DNA from: DATBRG01 sp036560445
Lineage (GTDB): Bacteria; Pseudomonadota; Gammaproteobacteria; Burkholderiales; Methylophilaceae
Direction: 5' to 3'
DNA: 19,211 nt
NCBI GenBank assembly: GCA_036560445.1
Contig: DATBRG010000017.1
Coordinates: forward strand, 1-19,211
The first letter of the stretch is position 1; each line of letters opens with the position of its first letter. A model generated the notes under the pieces. That model made no database searches and was not told the DNA's origin. It saw only the letters and a program-made list of their open reading frames with translations. This document shows, one piece after another, positions 7,383 through 14,931 of the stretch. The position numbers were made by a program, and so were the translations under genes.

Positions 7383-7694
7383 ATGGCGAGTACCAAGAAT
7401 CAGGAAAATGCCGTTCTTGAAATCAAGACGGCAAAACCCAAACCACCCTCCATGTATAAGGTCATTCTGTTGAATGACGACTACACCCCGATGGAGTTTG
7501 TGGTCGATGTGATACAACGTTTTTTTAGCAAGACGCGTGAACAGGCGACGCAAATCATGCTCAAAGTTCATACCGAGGGCGCTGGCGTGTGTGGGGTTTA
7601 TCCGCATGATATTGCAGAAACCAAATTGAATCAGGTAATAGGCTATGCTCGTGAGCATCAGCATCCGTTGCAGTGTACGATTGAAGAAGTTTGA
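7383..7694 (+). CDS. clpS: ATP-dependent Clp protease adaptor ClpS
   Basis: ClpS binds the N-domain of ClpA and delivers N-degron substrates (destabilising N-terminal residues) to ClpAP. The 103-residue protein has a flexible N-terminal extension to about residue 23. The conserved core follows: YKVILLNDDYTPMEFVVDVI, with the Asn-Asp-Asp substrate-binding motif, then the central helix with FFSKTREQATQIMLKVH and GVCGVYPHDIAETK. The pocket residues expected for N-end-rule recognition are present. No clear Shine-Dalgarno sequence precedes ATG 7383. clpA starts 20 bp downstream, the usual arrangement. Confidence 0.97.
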   Translation: MASTKNQENAVLEIKTAKPKPPSMYKVILLNDDYTPMEFVVDVIQRFFSKTREQATQIMLKVHTEGAGVCGVYPHDIAETKLNQVIGYAREHQHPLQCTIEEV

Positions 7695-7714
7695 AGAAAG
7701 CTGAGGCAGCTTAG

Positions 7715-9988
7715 ATGATTGCGCAAGAACTGGAAGTATCCCTACATATGGCCTTTATGGACGCCAGACAGAAGCGCCATGAGCTGATCACGGTTGAGCA
7801 CCTGTTGCTGGCCATGATCGATAACCCGACCGCGGCCGAGGTACTGCGCTCGTGCGGCGCCAACCTGGACAACCTGCGCAGCGAACTCAACAACTATATT
7901 GAAGAGCACACGCCTACAGTCGATGGTAGCGATGAAGTTGATACCCAACCCACGCTTGGCTTCCAGCGCGTGATTCAGCGTGCCATCCTGCACGTGCAAT
8001 CGTCCGGTAAGAAGGAAGTGACCGGCGCTAACGTACTGGTCGCTATTTATGGCGAGAAGGACTCACATGCCGTGTTTTTCCTGCACCAGCAGGGTGTGAC
8101 ACGTCTGGATGTGGTCAACTTCATCTCGCATGGCGTTGCCAAGGTGACCGATGGCTCTACCAAGCGTGCAGAAACTGAACAGGAAGCAGAGTCCGAAGCC
8201 GCGCCAGCAGGTGCGCTGGAGAACTTCACACAGAACCTTAACTTGCAAGTGATGGCAGGCAAGATCGACCCTCTTATTGGGCGTGACCTTGAGCTGGAGC
8301 GTGTGATCCAAACGCTATGCCGTCGCCGCAAGAATAACCCGTTGCTAGTCGGTGAAGCTGGTGTTGGCAAGACTGCCATCGCCGAAGGCCTCGCTCGTCG
8401 CATTGTTGAAGGCAATGTCCCCGAAGTTTTGGCAACTGCGGTCATCTATTCCCTGGATATGGGCGCTCTGCTCGCTGGTACCAAGTATCGTGGTGATTTT
8501 GAGCAACGCCTCAAAGCCGTCATGAAGAAGCTCTCGGAGCAACCGAATGCCGTGCTTTTCATCGACGAAATCCATACCCTGATTGGCGCCGGCGCAGCCA
8601 GTGGCGGCACGTTGGATGCTTCCAACTTGCTCAAACCTGCGCTTTCAAATGGCAGTCTGAAGTGCATAGGCGCAACCACCTACCAGGAATACCGCGGTAT
8701 TTTTGAGAAGGATCATGCGCTATCACGTCGCTTCCAGAAGGTAGACGTGGAAGAGCCGAGCATCGCTGAAACGGTTGAAATCCTTAAGGGTTTGAAGTCA
8801 CGCTTTGAGAAACACCATAGCGTGAAGTACACGGTTTCGGCCCTGAATACCGCTGCCGAGCTGTCAGCGCGTTACATCAACGACCGTCATCTGCCGGACA
8901 AGGCAATCGACGTCATCGATGAAGCTGGTGCTGCGCAACGCATATTGCCGAAGTCCAAGCAGAAGAAAGTGATCGGCAATAAGGAGATCGAAGACATCAT
9001 TGCCAAGATCGCGCGTATCCCGCCCAAGAATATCTCGACGGATGACCGCAATGCGCTGAAGACCCTGGATCGCGACCTCAAGGCCGTGGTATTCGGCCAG
9101 GATAAAGCCATTGACGCCCTCTCCGCCGCCATCAAGATGGCGCGCAGCGGCTTGGGCAGCGCGCAGAAACCTATCGGCGCCTTCCTGTTCTCTGGCCCCA
9201 CCGGTGTCGGCAAGACCGAGGTTGCGCGGCAACTGGCTTATACACTGGGGATCGAACTGATTCGCTTCGATATGTCGGAATACATGGAGCGTCATGCCGT
9301 ATCGCGCCTGATTGGCGCACCTCCGGGCTATGTTGGCTTTGAGCAGGGTGGCCTCATGACAGAAGCCATCACCAAGCATCCTTATTGCGTGCTGCTGCTG
9401 GACGAGATCGAGAAGGCCCACCCGGACATTTTCAATATCCTGCTGCAAGTAATGGATCACGGTACGCTGACTGATAACAATGGCCGCAAGGCGGATTTCC
9501 GCAACGTGACCATCATCATGACGACCAACGCCGGGGCTGAAGCTATCTCCAAGACGGGTATCGGCTTCAACCTGAGCAGCAGCGTCGGCGATGAGCTGGC
9601 CGAGATCAAGCGCCTGTTCAGCCCGGAGTTCCGCAACCGCTTGGATGCGACCGTTTCCTTTGCGCCGCTGTCGCAAGAAGTCATCATGCGCGTGGTGGAT
9701 AAATTCCTGATGCAGCTTGAAGACCAGTTGCATGAAAAGAAGGTGGAAGCCAGCTTCAGTGACGCACTCAAGGCTTACCTGGCGAAGAAGGGTTTCGATC
9801 CGCTCATGGGTGCACGCCCAATGGCGCGCCTGATTCAGGACACCATTCGCCGCGCATTGGCCGATGAGCTACTGTTCGGCCGCTTGGCTAACGGTGGTCA
9901 TGTCATGGTGGATATCGACGACAAGGACGAAGTGCAGTTGAAGTTCGAAGCCACGGAAGATACCGCCAAGGCCGCTGTAGTCGGGTAA
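7715..9988 (+). CDS. clpA: ATP-dependent Clp protease ATP-binding subunit ClpA
   Basis: ClpA is an AAA+ unfoldase that threads substrates into ClpP. The 757-residue protein has the Clp N-domain at about 1-145. AAA module 1 has Walker A GEAGVGKT at 213-220 and Walker B VLFIDE at 280-285. AAA module 2 has Walker A GPTGVGKT at 494-501 and Walker B LLLDE ending at 564. The ClpP-docking tripeptide is Ile-Gly-Phe at 616-618 (IGL in E. coli ClpA), so it should pair with ClpP. Length matches the ClpA family and lacks the long middle domain of ClpB. TGAGG precedes the ATG. It is followed directly by a strong terminator. Confidence 0.98.
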   Translation: MIAQELEVSLHMAFMDARQKRHELITVEHLLLAMIDNPTAAEVLRSCGANLDNLRSELNNYIEEHTPTVDGSDEVDTQPTLGFQRVIQRAILHVQSSGKKEVTGANVLVAIYGEKDSHAVFFLHQQGVTRLDVVNFISHGVAKVTDGSTKRAETEQEAESEAAPAGALENFTQNLNLQVMAGKIDPLIGRDLELERVIQTLCRRRKNNPLLVGEAGVGKTAIAEGLARRIVEGNVPEVLATAVIYSLDMGALLAGTKYRGDFEQRLKAVMKKLSEQPNAVLFIDEIHTLIGAGAASGGTLDASNLLKPALSNGSLKCIGATTYQEYRGIFEKDHALSRRFQKVDVEEPSIAETVEILKGLKSRFEKHHSVKYTVSALNTAAELSARYINDRHLPDKAIDVIDEAGAAQRILPKSKQKKVIGNKEIEDIIAKIARIPPKNISTDDRNALKTLDRDLKAVVFGQDKAIDALSAAIKMARSGLGSAQKPIGAFLFSGPTGVGKTEVARQLAYTLGIELIRFDMSEYMERHAVSRLIGAPPGYVGFEQGGLMTEAITKHPYCVLLLDEIEKAHPDIFNILLQVMDHGTLTDNNGRKADFRNVTIIMTTNAGAEAISKTGIGFNLSSSVGDELAEIKRLFSPEFRNRLDATVSFAPLSQEVIMRVVDKFLMQLEDQLHEKKVEASFSDALKAYLAKKGFDPLMGARPMARLIQDTIRRALADELLFGRLANGGHVMVDIDDKDEVQLKFEATEDTAKAAVVG

Positions 9989-10000
9989 CAGGCACTTAAC

Positions 10001-10033
10001 AAAAAGCCCCGCTGAAAACTGCGGGGCTTTTTT
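10001..10033. terminator. bidirectional intrinsic terminator between clpA and the GST-like gene
   Basis: A perfect 12-bp stem AAAAAGCCCCGC (10001-10012)/GCGGGGCTTTTT (10021-10032) with an 8-nt loop is flanked by A-runs on the left and T-runs on the right, so it can terminate transcription from both sides. It begins 12 bp after the clpA stop. The TAA of the converging gene overlaps its right edge. Confidence 0.92.
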
Positions 10034-10691
10034 ACGCCTTTAATTCAGCAGGTTCTTGCCACGGCTCTACTTTTTGCATGATCGCCGTGAATAATTCAGA
10101 CTCGGCAAGAGCCTTTAACCAAGCTCGCAAGGCAGGGTATGGCGCCTGTGCGAACCATTCGGCATCCACCATGGAGAACTGGCGAATAAACGGGAAGATC
10201 GCGATATCCGCCAATGTGCATTCAGCAACACAAAGATAGGCTTGCGCGGCTAACAGACATTCCAGTTTTTGCAGAAACACTTCGCCCTCGGCACGGTAAA
10301 CCCCGGCAGCTTGTTCCGGGAAACGGATTGCGTATTTATATTTATCTAGTGCTTGCTTGAAGCTGCCATCATTTTCGGTAATCAGTATGGAAGTGAGCTC
10401 TGTGTCACCAGCCAGCCATTGCTGCGGGTCATGCTGTGCCAGTGCCCAGTGCATGATATCTAGGCTCTCCTCAAGCACCCGGCCATTTGGCAATTGCAAC
10501 ACGGGCACGGTACCCTTGGGCGAGATAGCCAGCATGTGCTTGGGCTTGTCTCGTAAAATGATTTCGCGCATCTCTGCTGCTATGCCGCAATAATGCATGG
10601 CCATTCTGGCGCGCATGGCATAAGGGCAGCGGCGGTACGAATAAAGGATTGGTAATTCAGATTTCGTCATCATGCTGCGTTGCTTATCCAA
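10032..10691 (-). CDS. glutathione S-transferase family protein
   Basis: The 219-residue soluble protein has an N-terminal thioredoxin fold followed by an all-helical GST C-domain. The motif YRRCPYAMRARM has Cys22 at the position of the Grx-like CPxA centre. cis-Pro63 (TVPVL) and Glu74-Ser75 (EESLDI) are the usual glutathione-binding elements. The C-terminal half has the helical capping pattern CTLADIAIFPFIRQF. A Cys rather than Ser or Tyr at the active position suggests a thiol-transferase or dehalogenase-like GST; the substrate is unknown. I chose the TTG at 10689-10691 because GAGGAGA (10696-10702) sits 4 nt upstream. The ATGs at residues 7 and 8 lie too far from it. It converges on clpA and shares its terminator. 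Confidence 0.85.
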   Translation of the reverse strand: MDKQRSMMTKSELPILYSYRRCPYAMRARMAMHYCGIAAEMREIILRDKPKHMLAISPKGTVPVLQLPNGRVLEESLDIMHWALAQHDPQQWLAGDTELTSILITENDGSFKQALDKYKYAIRFPEQAAGVYRAEGEVFLQKLECLLAAQAYLCVAECTLADIAIFPFIRQFSMVDAEWFAQAPYPALRAWLKALAESELFTAIMQKVEPWQEPAELKA

Positions 10692-10801
10692 AAAATCTCC
10701 TCATATATCACTCATATACTTCGTCAATTTTTTGGATTCGCGCCTTGTCTGATCTAGAACTCTGAAAACTAATTCTTATGTGGGGCTATCTGTTGTTGAC
10801 A

Positions 10802-10859
10802 CCATAAGTTGCAATTAAGACAGCATAAGCTGCAAATTTGTACATCTTAAATTGCAACT
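10802..10859. repeat. clustered inverted/direct TTGCAA-type repeats in the GST-dapA-like gap
   Basis: The gap 10692-10992 holds no convincing gene. Within it, AGTTGCAATTAAGA (10807-10820) is repeated inverted as TCTTAAATTGCAACT (10845-10859), differing by one inserted base. CATAAGTTGCAA (10803-10814) is repeated directly as CATAAGCTGCAA (10824-10835). The three related units in under 60 bp could be operator half-sites or subterminal repeats of a mobile element. Which of these is right cannot be decided from the sequence. Confidence 0.5.
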
Positions 10860-10992
10860 AAGAAAGTCCGCCAATGCAGGCTTTTCGCTATGATTCGAAG
10901 TAGTAAATTATTTTGTAGAAACACAATAGGCAGTCGTTGAAAATCAACCAAACAACCCATCTCGAACCATAACTCTTGTAAGCCATCAGGTC

Positions 10993-11883
10993 CTACATCA
11001 ATTGTAATGTCTTTAGTATTCCCTCTAATTTTTCTCTGGCCTTGCCTCCAAGTGAATGAATAGGCAGTGGTAAACAAGGGTGTTCTACAAGCCCTAATAA
11101 TTCAGCAGAAGTTGCTACAACGCGAATACTTCCATACTGTTTGAACATAGCCCATAAAGGCTCAAGGTGCTCGGAAAGTCTTCTGGCCTCATCGGTGTTC
11201 TGGGCTTTGAATGCATCGATTATTTTTTGTGTAGCCACGGGGAATAAGCCTGCAATAACGGAATACCATGCATCACATCCTGCCTGTAATCCCTGGAGCG
11301 CGAAAGCATCCCCACTTATGCCTAATGAGACATGGGCAGGAATACGTTGACGCAACTGCTCTATCTTCAATCGGGCTGCTTGAGGGTCCGCTGGCAGTGG
11401 TGGCAACTTAATCGATCCTATCTTAGGAAGTTGAGCAATCCTGACATGTAGTTCATCACTGAAAATAAAGTGCGTAGTTGCTGGATTGTCATAAACACAA
11501 AGCGGAATCGATAGAAACCGAGTCACGGTTTCATACAAGATAAAAACTTCATCATCCGAGAGCTTTTGGTATGAGACTGGCGCCAACAGTAACGCATCCG
11601 CACCAGCTTTCTGAGCATCCTCTGCCAGAGTTAGTACATCACGTGTACGCATTGCGCCAATACCTACAATAACGGGCACCTCTTGTGCTTGTTCAATGGC
11701 AATCTTTGCTATCCGCATGCGCTCTTGGATACTTAAGTAAGCATAACTTCCTGTTGAGCCGAGCACACCGATAGAGTCAACTTTATGGGCTACAAGATTA
11801 CTGATAAGTCGCAAGAAAGCAGATTCGTCTATTGACGATTCATTCATTGGTGTAAGAGGAAATGCGCTTAAGCCAGAAAACAT
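10993..11883 (-). CDS. DapA/NAL-family (dihydrodipicolinate synthase-like) aldolase
   Basis: This class I Schiff-base aldolase is a TIM barrel of 296 residues, the normal family length. The Schiff-base lysine is Lys159 (IGSIKLP), the catalytic tyrosine is Tyr131 (VYDNPATT), and the second tyrosine of the triad region is Tyr105. The canonical DHDPS loop GTTGES is changed to GSTGSY (42-47). This argues that it is not the housekeeping dapA but a paralogue acting on another 2-oxo acid (YagE-, NAL- or hydroxy-oxoglutarate-aldolase-like). Its DNA is visibly more AT-rich than pyrD or clpA, and it stands alone between repeat-bearing spacers, so acquisition by transfer is plausible. A weak AAGG lies 11 nt before the ATG. 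The family is firm; the substrate is unknown. Confidence 0.85.
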   Translation of the reverse strand: MFSGLSAFPLTPMNESSIDESAFLRLISNLVAHKVDSIGVLGSTGSYAYLSIQERMRIAKIAIEQAQEVPVIVGIGAMRTRDVLTLAEDAQKAGADALLLAPVSYQKLSDDEVFILYETVTRFLSIPLCVYDNPATTHFIFSDELHVRIAQLPKIGSIKLPPLPADPQAARLKIEQLRQRIPAHVSLGISGDAFALQGLQAGCDAWYSVIAGLFPVATQKIIDAFKAQNTDEARRLSEHLEPLWAMFKQYGSIRVVATSAELLGLVEHPCLPLPIHSLGGKAREKLEGILKTLQLM

Positions 11884-11978
11884 GAATGACGGTACCTTGT
11901 AGAAGAAAGGACAGAAAATATACGCTATTTATTCAGGTATAAGAAATGTGCCGAAACTAACGGTTGGAAGATTGATCT

Positions 11979-12006
11979 GGCGGATAACGCTGCGCTCATC
12001 CGGCCT
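11979..12006. repeat. REP-like hairpin between the dapA-like gene and pyrD
   Basis: The segment reads GGCGGATAACGCTGCGCTC followed by ATCCGGCC: a CGGAT/ATCCG stem around an imperfect GCGC-rich centre, followed by TAC. Its form (GGAT-x-AGCG-CAGCG-x-ATCC on the reverse strand, next to GTAGG) matches a short dispersed repeat common between proteobacterial genes, as I remember it. The rest of 11884-12158 shows no gene. Confidence 0.5.
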
Positions 12007-12025
12007 ACACTAGCTAAGTTTCAAG

Positions 12026-12036
12026 TGCAGCTTATG
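12026..12036. repeat. inverted partner of the 10824 repeat
   Basis: TGCAGCTTATG here is the exact reverse complement of 10824-10834 (CATAAGCTGCA), so an 11-bp inverted pair brackets the dapA-like gene. A second, looser pair mirrors it: CCATAAGTTGC at 10802-10812 against the reverse complement of 12058-12068, with one mismatch in the core. Confidence 0.4.
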
Positions 12037-12158
12037 TGTAAACGCGTGATACCAATCGCAAGTTATGGGCGTTGCGACTTGCATCCCATACCGTTCTATT
12101 TGCTTGCAACTCTTTGAATCATCTTTTTCACGAATTGCGTCTTATGCTGGTAATCACA

Positions 12159-13175
12159 CTATCCCAGAGTTTTACAAACATCCGGCACCAGCTTAGGCCC
12201 GCGATAAATCAAGCCGCTATAAACCTGCACCAGGCTGGCACCAGCCCCCATCTTGGCCTGGGCATCATCACCATTCAGGATGCCGCCTACGCCAATAATC
12301 GGGATACGGCCTTGCAAGCGCTCTGCCAGTTGGCGAATCACGGTAGTGGATTTATCCCGTACTGGCGCACCAGATAAGCCGCCTGCCTCATCGGCATTCG
12401 GCAAGCCCAGTACTAAATCGCGGGCCAATGTGGTATTGGTAGCAATTACGCCATCGAAGCTATGCTCAAGCAGTAAATCGGCAATTTCATTGATCTGTTC
12501 CAACTCAAGGTCAGGCGCGATTTTCAGGGCTATCGGCACATAGCGGCCATGCATTTCGGCAAGTTTAGCTTGCTCTGCCTTAAGGGTAGACAGTAATGCG
12601 GAAAGTGCCTCTTTCTCCTGCAAGGCACGCAGGTTCTTGGTGTTGGGCGAGGAGATATTCACCGTGACATAGCTGGCATGCGCATAAACCTTACGCAGGC
12701 AGATCAGGTAATCGTCGACTGCACGCTCGTTTGGGGTGTCGAAGTTCTTGCCGATATTGATGCCCAGCACCCCTTTGAATCTGGCCTTTTTGACGTTCTC
12801 GACGAGGTTATCCACACCGAGGTTGTTAAAGCCAAAACGGTTGATGATGCCTTCGGCCTCTTTCACGCGAAACAGCCGAGGCCTGGGGTTACCCGGTTGC
12901 GGGCGCGGAGTGACAGTGCCAACCTCAATAAATCCAAACCCCAAGGCCGCCAAGCTATCGATATAAGCACCGTTCTTGTCCAGCCCAGCAGCCAGGCCGA
13001 CCGGATTGGGGAACGTCAGGCCCATGACCTGGCGCGGCTGGCAGGCAGATGGGCTGGGAAGCAATAGCAGAGCGCCTAGCCGGTTAGCATATTTGAGACT
13101 TTTTAACGTGAGATCGTGCGCGCACTCAGCATCGAGTTGAAACAGGAGAGGTTTGAGAACTGAGTAAATATCCAT
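12159..13175 (-). CDS. pyrD: dihydroorotate dehydrogenase (quinone), class 2
   Basis: This membrane-associated flavoenzyme oxidises dihydroorotate to orotate with ubiquinone in pyrimidine synthesis. The 338 residues include the N-terminal helical extension of class 2 (residues about 1-35, MDIYSVLKPLLFQLD), which forms the quinone tunnel. FMN-binding segments are GLAAGLDKNG (60-69), GTVTPRPQPGNPRPRLFR and GVGGI (295-299). The catalytic serine is Ser175 in NISSPNT, where class 1 enzymes have cysteine. NTTLARD and VQVYSGLIYRGP complete the family signature. The Shine-Dalgarno sequence is weak. It lies 29 bp downstream of the glycosyltransferase gene on the same strand, so the two may be co-transcribed. 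Confidence 0.97.
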   Translation of the reverse strand: MDIYSVLKPLLFQLDAECAHDLTLKSLKYANRLGALLLLPSPSACQPRQVMGLTFPNPVGLAAGLDKNGAYIDSLAALGFGFIEVGTVTPRPQPGNPRPRLFRVKEAEGIINRFGFNNLGVDNLVENVKKARFKGVLGINIGKNFDTPNERAVDDYLICLRKVYAHASYVTVNISSPNTKNLRALQEKEALSALLSTLKAEQAKLAEMHGRYVPIALKIAPDLELEQINEIADLLLEHSFDGVIATNTTLARDLVLGLPNADEAGGLSGAPVRDKSTTVIRQLAERLQGRIPIIGVGGILNGDDAQAKMGAGASLVQVYSGLIYRGPKLVPDVCKTLG

Positions 13176-13204
13176 AACCGGATTTTACTCGAAAGCTCGA
13201 CAAT

Positions 13205-14380
13205 CTAGGCTACGGAAACCTGCCGCAGATAGGAATCGAACTGGTTAAACACCTTATCCCACGAATGCCCATTTACCGTCGCACTAGCCGCCATACCCAA
13301 TTGCCTGATTCTTTTGCCGTTGGCAGCCAGGCTAGCTGAGGCTTCGATAAATTTCGCCTGGTCCCCAAATGGAATCAACAAACCGTTTTCTTCATTGCGG
13401 ATAAACATCTCGGCCGCTGCATAATCGTAAGCCACTACCGCGAGGCCGCTAGCCATGGCTTCAGTAACCACATTACCGAAAGTCTCCGTCATGCTTGGGA
13501 ACAGGAATAAGTCGGCGGAAGCATAGTGGCGAGCCAGCGACTCGCCGAGATGTGGGCCGCAGAAAATATGCTCAGGGTGTTGCTTTTGCAGCTTCTTCAG
13601 CTCCGGCCCGCTGCCAACCCATATCATCCGTGCGCTCGGCTTGCAGCGCTGAATCACCTCAAATCCCTTGATCACCAGATGCAGATTCTTCTCAGCCGCT
13701 ATCCTGCCAACATAGATCACTGCCAGATCGTTATTATCCAAGCCCCACTCTGCCCGTAACTCATTGCAACGCTGATCTGGCGAGAACAAACCGCTATCCA
13801 CGCCTCGCCCCAATACCACCACATTGCGGTAATCATCTTCCAGCAAGGCATGGCTGAGAGTGGCATTCGGCACCATGGTCAACGCCGATTCGTTATGGAA
13901 ATCACGAAGGTGTTTGGATACCAGGCCACGTAGCCATCCGATCCTATAGTGTTTGCAGTAACGGTGGAAATTCGTATGGAAGCTGCTCGTCACCGGAATG
14001 CCTAGGCTACGCGCAACCTTCAGCGCGGCCCAACCAAGCGGCCCCTCCGTAGCAATATGCACCACATGCGGCCGCTGCTTTTTCCATGCGGCTCTCAGCT
14101 TTTGCAGCATGGGCATGCCGAAGCGCAACCCGGCATAACCCGGTATCGGCAGGCCCGGTACGAGTATATGTTCTATGCCCGAGTTTATCGCCAAAACTTC
14201 ATTTTTTTGCCGCGGACGCACAACCTGTACTTGCCAGCCCCGTACCAACAAACCGTGAATCAATCGCTGTAATGTCATGGCAACACCGTTGATTTCGGGC
14301 GGCCAAGTCTCAGTCACCAATACCAGGTTGCGAATATTGACTGAGGGGGATGGGATGAGAGGCGCATCAGCGATATCCAT
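13205..14380 (-). CDS. GT4-family glycosyltransferase
   Basis: A retaining GT-B fold glycosyltransferase of 391 residues. The N-terminal acceptor domain begins LVLVTETWPPEINGVAMTLQRL (20-41), with the glycine/threonine-rich loop of GT4 enzymes, and includes SSFHTNFHRYCKHY (132-145). The nucleotide-sugar domain has YVGRIAAEKN (223-232; Arg226 and Lys231 contact the donor phosphate) and the E-x7-E motif with Glu299 and Glu307 (ETFGNVVTE). The overall pattern resembles GDP-mannose- or UDP-sugar-dependent glycolipid transferases such as MgtA or SqdX, but donor and acceptor cannot be named. The start at 14378-14380 has no clear Shine-Dalgarno sequence, and the first 18 residues may be over-extended. 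It lies upstream of pyrD on the same strand. Confidence 0.88.
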   Translation of the reverse strand: MDIADAPLIPSPSVNIRNLVLVTETWPPEINGVAMTLQRLIHGLLVRGWQVQVVRPRQKNEVLAINSGIEHILVPGLPIPGYAGLRFGMPMLQKLRAAWKKQRPHVVHIATEGPLGWAALKVARSLGIPVTSSFHTNFHRYCKHYRIGWLRGLVSKHLRDFHNESALTMVPNATLSHALLEDDYRNVVVLGRGVDSGLFSPDQRCNELRAEWGLDNNDLAVIYVGRIAAEKNLHLVIKGFEVIQRCKPSARMIWVGSGPELKKLQKQHPEHIFCGPHLGESLARHYASADLFLFPSMTETFGNVVTEAMASGLAVVAYDYAAAEMFIRNEENGLLIPFGDQAKFIEASASLAANGKRIRQLGMAASATVNGHSWDKVFNQFDSYLRQVSVA

Positions 14381-14453
14381 GCACCCATTGTTGAGGCTCT
14401 GTGTGAAGCATTTATGAAGCCAGAGTTACCGAAAATTGAAATAAAACACCTAA

Positions 14454-14473
14454 ATTCCCATCTTCGCCGGAAT
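14454..14473. repeat. short REP-like inverted repeat
   Basis: ATTCC (14454-14458) and GGAAT (14469-14473) flank a CTTCG-containing loop and are followed by GACG. This is a decayed-looking member of the dispersed ATTCCC-CTTCG-GGGAATGACG type seen between genes in many proteobacteria. Confidence 0.35.
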
Positions 14474-14535
14474 GACGACTAACAGATGGTTTGGCCTTTG
14501 ACCTTAATCCCCTCTGCCGCGCCAAGCAGCGGAGG

Positions 14536-14630
14536 CATCACGGGAGGGTTCGGTAATCACCTGTTTGAGCTCCGCAATAGCTCACGGTTTGTGTGAGCTA
14601 TCAAGGCGAGTTTGATTGCCGCCCGTGATG
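14536..14630. repeat. long nested stem-loop in the 14.4-14.9 kb intergenic region
   Basis: Three nested perfect or near-perfect helices share one axis. The outer is CATCACGGG (14536-14544) with CCCGTGATG (14622-14630). The middle is GGTAATCA (14552-14559) with TGATTGCC (14613-14620), one G-U pair. The inner is ATAGCTCAC (14577-14585) with GTGAGCTAT (14593-14601), around a 7-nt loop. The whole 95-nt unit would fold as one long hairpin in DNA or RNA on either strand. No gene was found in 14381-14930. The region is best described as a structured repeat element, possibly a degenerate copy of a dispersed family. Whether it is transcribed is unknown. Confidence 0.6.
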
Positions 14631-14679
14631 ACGAGCAGCGCAGGGGTTGTTAAGCGGCAGCGGGGCAGCCTTTTCTTTC

Positions 14680-14713
14680 CCCGATTTCTTTTGGCTGAGC
14701 AAAAGAAATCGGG
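14680..14713. repeat. perfect 14-bp hairpin CCCGATTTCTTTTG
   Basis: CCCGATTTCTTTTG (14680-14693) and its exact reverse complement (14700-14713) flank the 6-nt loop GCTGAG. Hairpins of this type (TTTCTTTTGGC ... GCAAAAGAAA) recur in intergenic DNA of many proteobacteria, as I recall, and give rise to spurious short ORFs reading FLLAEQKKSG. There is no T-run, so it is not a terminator. It lies 49 bp after the nested stem-loop. Confidence 0.6.
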
Positions 14714-14896
14714 TCGCCAGTACCCATTACGGGCATGCTTGCCGAATACCCGCCGCGTTGCGACGACCTCGGCAGCATCGGACGAGACCGACGTGTAGCA
14801 TTGCATCTCCGACTGCTATTGATTAAGATGCAATCAACAACAACTTAACCAGATGAATTAAAATAAGTTTTTATGTTATCTCTTCCAACTACGATA

Positions 14897-14928
14897 TTAA
14901 TATAGAGACGCATGCATCTCTATATTAA
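14897..14928. repeat. near-perfect 32-bp palindrome beside the cassette insertion point
   Basis: TTAATATAGAGA (14897-14908) and TCTCTATATTAA (14917-14928) are exact reverse complements around CGCATGCA, whose core GCATGC is itself palindromic. It ends 2 bp before the G at 14931 that starts the cassette boundary. Without the cassette it would lie 3 nt beyond the stop codon of the molybdopterin oxidoreductase gene, so it may be that gene's original 3' hairpin. No T-run follows on either strand. Confidence 0.7.
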
Positions 14929-14931
14929 CTG

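Noticed and set aside
8864..9733. 289-codon open frame on the minus strand inside clpA
   Set aside because: It is entirely antisense to conserved ClpA AAA+ motifs, has no family motif or ribosome binding site, and is a by-product of clpA codon bias.
10796..10801. TTGACA as a -35 box in the GST-dapA-like gap
   Set aside because: No -10-like hexamer lies 16-18 bp downstream on the plus strand, and no plus-strand gene follows.
10847..11077. 76-codon minus-strand frame overlapping the end of the dapA-like gene
   Set aside because: It starts inside the aldolase gene in another frame, lacks a ribosome binding site, and the aldolase is already full length, so it is not a frameshifted tail.
12058..12090. 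Interleaved inverted repeats GCAAGT/ACTTGC and TATGGG/CCCATA
   Set aside because: The arms are short (6 bp) and overlap each other, so only one can form. This is near what chance would give.
14582..14806. Overlapping short frames on both strands (60-74 codons) around the 14680 hairpin
   Set aside because: The readable part (FLLAEQKKSG) is just the translated hairpin repeat, a known source of false hypothetical proteins. There is no start context.
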